Shown here piece by piece: positions 1 through 3,949 of a DNA stretch of 8,160 bases; position 1 is the first letter of the stretch, and every line of letters begins with the position of its first letter. The notes beneath the pieces were generated by a model that saw only the letters and a list, made by a program, of their open reading frames with translations, was not told the DNA's origin and did not search any database. Origin of the DNA: Cellvibrionales bacterium (GTDB taxonomy: Bacteria > Pseudomonadota > Gammaproteobacteria > Pseudomonadales > JAHEGP01); assembly GCA_024645065.1 (NCBI GenBank), contig JAHEGP010000140.1:1-8160 (forward strand). The letters are read 5' to 3'. The position numbers and the translations under genes were made by a program.

Positions 1-145
1 GATGCGCGGATACCACCCGCGTCTCGTAGGGCACTGCCAAAGCATCCAGAACCGATGTTGCGTGCTGCAGGGTTGGCCAGTCAGACTGCGAACCCATAAT
101 AATACTCACCCATGGCGCGGCAGATTCCGCTTGCCCGGTCGACAT
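1..145 (-). CDS. purE: N5-carboxyaminoimidazole ribonucleotide mutase PurE, N-terminal part (runs off left edge)
   Basis: PurE converts N5-carboxyaminoimidazole ribonucleotide (N5-CAIR) to 4-carboxyaminoimidazole ribonucleotide (CAIR) in cytoplasmic de novo purine synthesis. Translating the minus strand from the ATG at 145-143 gives 48 residues before the window ends. They include the family's nucleotide-binding signature MGSQSDWPTL (residues 17-26) and, at the edge, the start of the conserved VVSAHR-type motif (VVSAH, residues 44-48). The start is supported by an AAGGAG ribosome binding site at 159-154, eight bases upstream. Another ATG at 150-148 is in a different frame. About two thirds of the protein, which is usually near 160-170 residues, lies outside the window. 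In many relatives purK follows purE, but that side cannot be seen. The leader carries two tandem duplications, described separately. Confidence 0.95.
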   Translation of the reverse strand, partial: MSTGQAESAAPWVSIIMGSQSDWPTLQHATSVLDALAVPYETRVVSAH

Positions 146-162
146 TGCATTTACTCCTTGGC

Positions 163-194
163 TAGGCTTCAGGCATTTTAGGCTTCAGGCATTT
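163..194. repeat. Perfect 16-bp tandem duplication in the purE leader
   Basis: The 16-base unit TAGGCTTCAGGCATTT occurs twice in a row without mismatch, at 163-178 and 179-194. It lies 18-49 bases upstream of the purE start codon, just beyond its ribosome binding site. On the minus strand each unit carries an AT-rich stretch (one reads TAAAAT) that could be part of a promoter. The duplication looks recent, probably from replication slippage, since both copies are identical in non-coding DNA. Confidence 0.95.
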
Positions 195-224
195 AACGGC
201 TCTACAGGTAACGGCTCTACAGGT
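195..224. repeat. Perfect 15-bp tandem duplication abutting the previous one
   Basis: The 15-base unit AACGGCTCTACAGGT occurs twice in a row, at 195-209 and 210-224, starting exactly where the 16-bp duplication ends. Its sequence is unrelated to that unit. Together the two duplications add 31 bases to the purE upstream region. I see no known operator motif such as a PurR box in either unit. Confidence 0.95.
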
Positions 225-441
225 CACTGCTTGAGATGCCAGTCCAATCGCCGCGATAAAGGGGAAGGCCCTCATCGCTGGCAGGAAGCCACCGGCAGAG
301 CCGACTGCAACTCAAGCCCCGCGAAAACCCGATTGGAAAGTCGCCCGGTCACAAGCCGGAGCTGACGCGTCTTCCCCACTGTGCCGCAGTGCACCGGCAT
401 CGCCTGGCAGCTGCGTAGCGCAATGTTACCTTACTAGCACC

Positions 442-513
442 TTGCTCCGCGAGGGCTACATCTTTCAGGCGGAGACCCGCGATCTGAAAATCACCTCAAG
501 GAGCAGCTTTTTG
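442..513 (+). terminator. Nested hairpin followed by a U-tract; possible small-RNA 3' end
   Basis: Bases 442-448 pair with 500-506 (seven pairs, one G-U). After a 2x2 internal loop, GAGG 451-454 pairs with CCTC 494-497. Inside this, TTTCAG 463-468 pairs with CTGAAA 484-489, and GCGG 469-472 pairs with CCGC 477-480 around an AGAC loop. The structure ends in CTTTTTG (507-513), so it reads as an intrinsic terminator only on the plus strand. No plus-strand gene precedes it in the window, which suggests it ends a non-coding transcript. It could also be a hairpin of unrelated function. Confidence 0.45.
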
Positions 514-537
514 TCTTGAGCGATTGCCATTTCAACA

Positions 538-551
538 GGCTATTGGCTATT
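538..551. repeat. Perfect 7-bp tandem duplication
   Basis: GGCTATT is repeated head to tail at 538-544 and 545-551. This is the third short tandem duplication in the same intergenic region. A 7-bp repeat on its own is weak evidence of anything. Confidence 0.7.
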
Positions 552-560
552 ACCTCCAAC

Positions 561-578
561 AGCCGCCCTCCGGGCGCT
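561..578. repeat. Small GC-rich hairpin upstream of the VOC gene
   Basis: CGCCC (564-568) and GGGCG (572-576) pair around a three-base TCC loop, and AG/CT extends the stem past a bulged C at 563. Neither strand has a T-run after it, so it is not a standard intrinsic terminator. It lies about 80 bases upstream of the VOC start codon. Confidence 0.4.
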
Positions 579-655
579 GGCGGTGCACTTCTAAATCCCG
601 TCATCGCCGGGTTAGAATCGTGCCTCTGCTTTTACTCTGAAGCGTGGAGAGCGCA

Positions 656-1024
656 ATGAACGGATACACCACATTGGGAACCAACGACCTGGAAAGGGCC
701 AGCAGGTTTTATGACGAGCTGCTGGCAACCATAGGCGAGAAACGTATTTTCGATGAGGGCGGGTTCATTGCCTGGGGTAGCTCGATGGAGCAGCATGCAC
801 TGGCAATAACCCGCCCCTTCGATGGCCAACGGGCGACCGTTGGCAATGGCGTCATGCTGGCCATACAGCTGCCTGACAAAGACGCTGTCAATGCGTTTCA
901 CGCCAAGGCTCTGGAGCTCGGGGCCAGCGATGAAGGAACACCGGGGCCAAGAGCTCAGGGGTTTTACGCGGGATATTTTCGCGATCTGGACGGCAACAAG
1001 CTCAACGCGTTCGTTTTTGAGTGA
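656..1024 (+). CDS. VOC-fold (glyoxalase/bleomycin resistance/dioxygenase superfamily) small protein
   Basis: The product is 122 residues, the size of a single VOC protein of two beta-alpha-beta-beta-beta modules. The first module begins with GYTTLGTNDLERASRFYDEL (residues 3-22), the usual N-terminal strand and helix. The second ends with GYFRDLDGNKLNAFVFE (106-122), the typical DPDGN-type turn before the last strand. AVNAFHAKALELGASDEGTPG (77-97) is the second helix and loop common in this subfamily. The substrate cannot be read from sequence; such genes are often annotated only as glyoxalase-like. ATG 656 is preferred because GGAGA (646-650) lies five bases upstream; an in-frame GTG at 644 would overlap that site. 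The gene stands alone between purE and the convergent tRNA operon. TAGAAT at 613-618 could be a -10 element, but I see no good -35. Confidence 0.88.
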   Translation: MNGYTTLGTNDLERASRFYDELLATIGEKRIFDEGGFIAWGSSMEQHALAITRPFDGQRATVGNGVMLAIQLPDKDAVNAFHAKALELGASDEGTPGPRAQGFYAGYFRDLDGNKLNAFVFE

Positions 1025-1129
1025 GCCTGGGCGAGTTGGCAGGTGCAACCGAGGTGCGGCGAATCGACGGACGACACTAACCAGAACCTCCCAAGGATTT
1101 GGAAGAGACTCGCGAATCTAACACATGAA

Positions 1130-1206
1130 TGGCGGACCGGACGGGGCTCGAACCCGCGACCTCCGGCGTGACAGGCCGGCATTCTAACCAACTGAACTAC
1201 CGGTCC
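1130..1206 (-). tRNA. tRNA-Asp (GUC)
   Basis: Read on the minus strand, this is a 77-base tRNA with acceptor GGACCGG/CCGGTCC, discriminator G and encoded CCA (1132-1130). The D-arm begins GTTCAGTTGG, the anticodon loop is CTGTCAC with GTC, and the T-arm contains GGTTCGAGCC. It follows tRNA-Val on the same strand with 37 bases between them, so the two are probably processed from one transcript. I see no clear intrinsic terminator in the 105 bases between its 3' end and the convergent VOC gene. Confidence 0.97.
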
Positions 1207-1243
1207 CCGGTAGAAAAACCAACGATTGCGTGTGAGTTAAATG

Positions 1244-1319
1244 TGGTGGGTGATGACGGGATCGAACCGCCGACCCTCTGCGTGTAAGGCAGATGCTCTC
1301 CCAGCTGAGCTAATCACCC
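1244..1319 (-). tRNA. tRNA-Val (UAC)
   Basis: Read on the minus strand, this is a 76-base tRNA with acceptor GGGTGAT/ATCACCC, discriminator A and encoded CCA (1246-1244). The anticodon loop CTTACAC carries TAC, and the T-arm holds GGTTCGATCC. It is the first gene of a Val-Asp tRNA operon transcribed toward the VOC gene, and a strong promoter lies immediately upstream. Confidence 0.97.
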
Positions 1320-1330
1320 TGAGCAATCGA

Positions 1331-1364
1331 GGGCGCATTCTACCGGATAGACCTGCCATGTCAA
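1331..1364 (-). promoter_or_regulatory. Sigma-70 promoter of the tRNA-Val/tRNA-Asp operon with GC-rich discriminator
   Basis: On the minus strand there is a perfect -35 TTGACA (1364-1359), a 16-base spacer, and a -10 TAGAAT (1342-1337). Next comes GCGCCC (1336-1331), where the discriminator should be. GC-rich discriminators are typical of stable-RNA promoters under stringent (ppGpp) control. Transcription would start near 1330, about ten bases before the mature 5' end of tRNA-Val at 1319. Confidence 0.85.
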
Positions 1365-1465
1365 ACAGATTTTCCGGTCTCGACGCGAAAATCCCCTGCC
1401 TCCGGTAACGCGACAACGGGCCTGCAGTCATGGGCGGTGGCTATGGATTCTCTCGACATAATTTG

Positions 1466-1471
1466 TATACT
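1466..1471 (+). promoter_or_regulatory. Possible -10 element of queD
   Basis: TATACT at 1466-1471 matches the -10 consensus at five of six positions and lies 30 bases upstream of the queD start, giving a leader of roughly 23 bases. No recognisable -35 is found 16-18 bases upstream; TGGATT at 1444-1449 is the nearest candidate. The leader is too short for a preQ1 riboswitch. Confidence 0.35.
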
Positions 1472-1501
1472 GGCGCTCACCGAAACCACTGCCAGTCGTC
1501 G

Positions 1502-1858
1502 ATGGAAATATTCAAGGAATTCTCGTTCGAGGCCGCTCACAGACTGCCCAATGTGCCACCGGGGCACAAATGTGCTCGCCTGCATGGGCATACCTTTTAC
1601 GTGCGCATTCATGTCCAGGGCGAGCTGGATCCGGACACTGGCTGGGTAATGGATTTCGGCGAGATAAAGCACCAATTCGAACCCATCTACCGGCGCCTCG
1701 ATCACTATTACCTCAACGATATCGACGGTCTTGAAAACCCGACCAGCGAGGTTCTGGCGCGCTGGATATGGCAGCGGCTGCGACCTTCCCTGCCCCAACT
1801 GTGCCAAATCGAGATTCGTGAAACCTGCACCAGTGGCTGCATCTACCGGGGCGAATGA
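1502..1858 (+). CDS. queD: 6-carboxy-5,6,7,8-tetrahydropterin synthase QueD
   Basis: QueD converts 7,8-dihydroneopterin triphosphate to 6-carboxytetrahydropterin, the second step from GTP toward the queuosine precursor preQ0, in the cytoplasm. The 118-residue product is the usual length. Zinc ligands are H13 (FEAAH) and H28 and H30 (LHGH), and the catalytic cysteine is C24 (GHKCARLHGH). D67-H68 (RLDHYYLND) and E107 (RETCTSGC) are the other active-site positions, and NPTSEVLARWIW (79-90) is a family signature. The protein ends in CIYRGE, as E. coli QueD does. ATG 1502 is chosen because the conserved protein begins there; an in-frame ATG at 1430 would add 24 unconserved residues and overlap the likely promoter. 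The ribosome binding site is poor. It is divergent from the tRNA operon and convergent with ppx; no other queuosine genes are visible. Confidence 0.95.
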   Translation: MEIFKEFSFEAAHRLPNVPPGHKCARLHGHTFYVRIHVQGELDPDTGWVMDFGEIKHQFEPIYRRLDHYYLNDIDGLENPTSEVLARWIWQRLRPSLPQLCQIEIRETCTSGCIYRGE

Positions 1859-2148
1859 GCGGGAAAAACTGTGCACAAACTCACAATGATAGTGTCTACT
1901 AACTCTCAAGCCTTGAGACTCTCTAGCCTTCGGCTTGCACCTCAGCCATACAGGTTATGCACATGCAGCTGACCGCATCATTGGCACGTCAGCTGGAGGC
2001 ACCCTACCTACAGAAACTACATTAATAAAAATATATAACTAATTGTTATTAAAGGTTTTTTATACATTTTGATCGTTTTTTGCTCAGAATCCGGGAATGC
2101 CCCGATAGTGCGAGAATACCTCACTAGCTGACACTTTATTCCCAGAGT

Positions 2149-2169
2149 TGTCCACAGATTCTGTGGACA
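2149..2169. repeat. Perfect 21-bp palindrome made of two facing DnaA-box-like sites
   Basis: TGTCCACAGA (2149-2158) and TCTGTGGACA (2160-2169) are exact reverse complements around one central T. Each arm lies within a DnaA-box-like nonamer, in opposite orientations. As DNA it is a candidate dimer-binding site; as RNA it could form a hairpin at the end of the queD transcript. TTTTT occurs at 2180-2184, eleven bases further on, too far for a classic terminator. Confidence 0.6.
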
Positions 2170-2179
2170 GTTTCGAGAA

Positions 2180-2220
2180 TTTTTGCCCACCGCCCCGGTT
2201 CAACCTGGGCGGCGCAAAAA
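2180..2220. repeat. Long imperfect inverted repeat between queD and ppx
   Basis: TTTTTGC (2180-2186) pairs with GCAAAAA (2214-2220), CCGCCC (2190-2195) with GGGCGG (2207-2212), and GGT (2197-2199) with ACC (2203-2205). Small mismatched loops separate the three stems. The flanking tracts are reversed relative to an intrinsic terminator, with T-run first and A-run last on both strands. It is therefore not a standard terminator, although it may still impede converging transcription. Confidence 0.55.
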
Positions 2221-2237
2221 GCACTTTGGCGCCCAAA
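2216..2237 (-). terminator. Possible weak intrinsic terminator of ppx
   Basis: Fourteen bases after the ppx stop, read on the minus strand, TTTGG (2237-2233) and CCAAA (2229-2225) can pair around GCG. Four bases then separate this from TTTTT (2220-2216). The stem is only five pairs long, so this is a weak candidate. Confidence 0.3.
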
Positions 2238-2250
2238 CCCCATGCTGTGG

Positions 2251-3807
2251 CTAGCTGGCCCCATCTCCCGCTTGCTGCTCTGCCCCGGGGGCGGTGGCGA
2301 TTGTGATCAAATTGAACTTGCCTTCAAGGCGCTTCCAGTACCTGGCTTCGGTTTTGAGATCATCTCTGACCAGGGGATTGTCATCCAGCCAGGCTTGGTC
2401 AAGCTCAAGCTCGAAACGCCTGACACCGGCGATCCTCAGCGCCAGCTTACCTGGCAGGTTATCGCGCCGGGAACGCGAAAAAATACAAGCCAGGCGCAGG
2501 CAGAGCACCATGCCCCATTCGGGTTCGAAACCATAGTTGGCATCGATGCCCCTGAATTTGCGCCGGTGGTTTAGCACCAGAAAGCCCAATAGCTGTTGCT
2601 CCTGCCGGGAAAAGCCGGGCATATCAGCATGCTGAAGGATGTAAGCGCCATGTTTTTGATAGCCGGCATGGGACAGCGCCAGGCCAATCTCATGCAAATT
2701 GGCAGCCCAACGCAATATCTCACAGTCGCCGCTTTGTGGATCAAGGCTGATCTGCTGCCACAGTCGGACTGCGATACTGCCCACTCGCTGCGCTTGCTGA
2801 AGGTCCACCTGGTAGCTCTTCATCATCCCTTCCAGGGTTTCCTGGCGCTTGTCTCGATGATGAAAGCGACCCGCCAGATCATGAATAATCCCTTCCCGTA
2901 TCGCGTACTCAGACACCTGCATGTGGGCGATGTTGAGTTCGCGAAACAGTGCCTCAAGAATCGCCAGCCCACCAACGATGACCGGGGCCCGATCCTCTGA
3001 AAGTCCGGGTATGTCAATCTCCTCGGTCGTCTCGAAACGCAGGATTGCATCCCGGATTCCCTCCAGCCCAGAGAGCGTAATGTCCTGCTGGCCCTGGGCA
3101 CTGAGGATGCTGCCAAGGGCGCGAATAGTGCCCGAAGACCCCACGACTTCATCGGGCATCGCATAGCCCAATTTACCTGACAAACCCATTAATTCGCGGC
3201 GTGCGGCTCGCACCGCCTTGGCATAGGCCCGGGGCTTGAGTTTGCCCTCGGGGAAGAAACGCCGGCTGTAAGACACGCAACCCATGTACAGACTCTCCAG
3301 CCACAGGGGCCTGGTATCTCCGAGCACGACCTCGGTGGAGCCACCACCGATATCGATAACCACCCGTTTCCCGTCACCGGTGGCAAGGTCTTTGGAAACG
3401 CCCAGGTAGATCAGGCGAGCTTCTTCAATACCACTGATAATATCGATGTGGTGCCCAAGGGTGGCCTCGGCGCGGCGCAGAAAGTGACTGGCATTCTTGG
3501 CCACCCGCATCGTATTGGTTCCCACCGCCCGCACCCGGGAAGAAGGGAGGTCGACCGCCAGGGTGCTAAATCCTCGCAATGTCTCGAGCGCCCGCTCTTG
3601 CGCCTCATCCGACAAATTCCCATTGTCATCCAGGCCACTCGCCAGGCGCACGGTTTCCTTGCGCTGGTCCAGACGGACCATTTTGCCCTCGCGAAAAGTA
3701 GCCAGCACCAGGTGAAAACTGTTGGAGCCCAGATCCAGGGCCAGGTAGGTCGGCTCATTGTTATCGTCTGTATTCTGCAAGGCTCTTCCCCACTGTAATT
3801 TTCCCAT
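2251..3807 (-). CDS. ppx: Exopolyphosphatase Ppx
   Basis: Ppx removes terminal phosphates from long-chain inorganic polyphosphate and belongs to the Ppx/GppA group of the ASKHA (actin-like) fold. The 518-residue product is close to E. coli Ppx (513). The first phosphate-binding loop is DLGSNSFH (25-32), the conserved glutamates sit in ISGIEEARLIYLGV (E128/E129), and the second loop is VIDIGGGSTEVV (150-161). VGSSGT (222-227) and SEYAIREGI (299-307) are also conserved. From about residue 320 comes the HD-like C-terminal region, with RWAANLHEIGLALSHAGYQ (366-384) and HGAYIL (386-391). Length and this region favour Ppx over GppA, though GppA is related. The ATG at 3807 has no clear ribosome binding site. 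An in-frame TTG at residue 10, with GGGGAAG just before it, is an alternative that would shorten the N-terminus to a length nearer the E. coli protein. It is divergent from ppk1. Confidence 0.95.
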   Translation of the reverse strand: MGKLQWGRALQNTDDNNEPTYLALDLGSNSFHLVLATFREGKMVRLDQRKETVRLASGLDDNGNLSDEAQERALETLRGFSTLAVDLPSSRVRAVGTNTMRVAKNASHFLRRAEATLGHHIDIISGIEEARLIYLGVSKDLATGDGKRVVIDIGGGSTEVVLGDTRPLWLESLYMGCVSYSRRFFPEGKLKPRAYAKAVRAARRELMGLSGKLGYAMPDEVVGSSGTIRALGSILSAQGQQDITLSGLEGIRDAILRFETTEEIDIPGLSEDRAPVIVGGLAILEALFRELNIAHMQVSEYAIREGIIHDLAGRFHHRDKRQETLEGMMKSYQVDLQQAQRVGSIAVRLWQQISLDPQSGDCEILRWAANLHEIGLALSHAGYQKHGAYILQHADMPGFSRQEQQLLGFLVLNHRRKFRGIDANYGFEPEWGMVLCLRLACIFSRSRRDNLPGKLALRIAGVRRFELELDQAWLDDNPLVRDDLKTEARYWKRLEGKFNLITIATAPGAEQQAGDGAS

Positions 3808-3864
3808 AGCCGCGAGCAGCAGCCTTGCTGGCAGATCATTCTGTTGATCTCCCCCAAGGACAGG

Positions 3865-3920
3865 GTCATCATAAGCGCAGTATTATTGTGATGACAGCTA
3901 TCTTTTCGATTTTCTATGGT
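3865..3920. promoter_or_regulatory. Shared ppx/ppk1 promoter region with inverted repeat
   Basis: GTCATCA (3865-3871) and TGATGAC (3889-3895) form an inverted repeat with 17 bases between the arms. On the plus strand ATGACA (3891-3896) and TATGGT (3915-3920), 18 bases apart, make a plausible ppk1 promoter; transcription would start near 3927, before the ribosome binding site. On the minus strand TATGAT (3873-3868) could be the ppx -10, with CTGTCA (3897-3892) a weak -35. Each arm of the repeat overlaps an element of these predicted promoters, so a bound regulator could control both genes. It lacks the second, direct CTGTCAT repeat expected of a Pho box. Confidence 0.4.
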
Positions 3921-3934
3921 CTTTGAATTACAGT

Positions 3935-3940
3935 GGAGGT
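3935..3940 (+). promoter_or_regulatory. Strong ribosome binding site that fixes the ppk1 start
   Basis: GGAGGT at 3935-3940 is a near-perfect Shine-Dalgarno sequence. It lies 9 bases before the in-frame GTG at 3950 and 12 before the next GTG at 3953. It is inside the frame opened by the TTG at 3923, which argues against that longer start. Confidence 0.8.
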
Positions 3941-3949
3941 AACTACTTC

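Larger units (their letters stand above)
146..655. other. Gene-free 510-bp intergenic region between purE and the VOC gene
   Basis: The region separates two divergent genes and has no convincing open frame on either strand. It contains the purE ribosome binding site and leader, three short tandem duplications (163-194, 195-224, 538-551), a strong nested hairpin with U-tract (442-513), and a smaller GC hairpin at 561-578. On the plus strand TTGAGA (231-236) and GATAAA (255-260), 18 bases apart, form a weak promoter-like pair upstream of the hairpin. I compared the region by eye with 6S RNA, RNase P RNA, SRP RNA and cobalamin riboswitch consensus elements and found no match. Confidence 0.7.
1859..2250. 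other. Gene-free 392-bp gap between convergent queD and ppx, with oriC-like elements
   Basis: No gene is visible on either strand. The gap has four sites close to the DnaA box TTATNCACA: TTGTGCACA (1878-1870, minus), TTATGCACA (1955-1963, plus, exact match), TTGTCCACA (2148-2156, plus) and CTGTCCACA (2170-2162, minus). Between the second and third is an AT-rich block at about 2015-2082 containing GATCGTTTTTT (2071-2081), reminiscent of unwinding-element 13-mers. Small inverted repeats lie at 1904-1918 (TCTCAAG-C-CTTGAGA) and in the ppx-proximal part. The layout resembles a replication origin or DnaA-titrating site, but the neighbours are not those of known gammaproteobacterial origins. Confidence 0.4.

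Noticed and set aside
225..440. 6S RNA, RNase P RNA, SRP RNA or cobalamin riboswitch in the purE upstream region
   Set aside because: Fragments such as GGAAAGTC and GGCAGGAAGC resemble consensus pieces, but the conserved cores and their order are absent on both strands.
1025..1129. Intrinsic terminator for the tRNA operon or the VOC gene
   Set aside because: Only very short self-complementary pieces (CCAAGGATTTGG at 1091-1102) and no T-run after a stable stem on either strand.
1430..1501. Upstream in-frame ATG extending QueD by 24 residues
   Set aside because: The extra residues match nothing in QueD, the conserved protein begins at 1502, and the extension would overlap the likely -10 element at 1466-1471.
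2148..2170. LexA (SOS) operator
   Set aside because: CTGT and ACAG are separated by only two bases (CTGTGGACAG) instead of the required eight.
2242..2574. Plus-strand open frame of about 110 codons opposite the 3' end of ppx
   Set aside because: It is antisense to strongly conserved ppx codons, has no recognisable domain, and is explained by codon bias of the real gene. The same applies to other open frames opposite ppx, ppk1, the histidine phosphatase and QueD.
3865..3895. Pho box between ppx and ppk1
   Set aside because: Only one CTGTCAT-like half is present on the minus strand; the second direct repeat 11 bases away is missing and the arms are inverted, not direct.
3923..3949. TTG start for ppk1
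   Set aside because: The strong GGAGGT ribosome binding site lies inside this extension, and homologue length agrees with GTG 3950.
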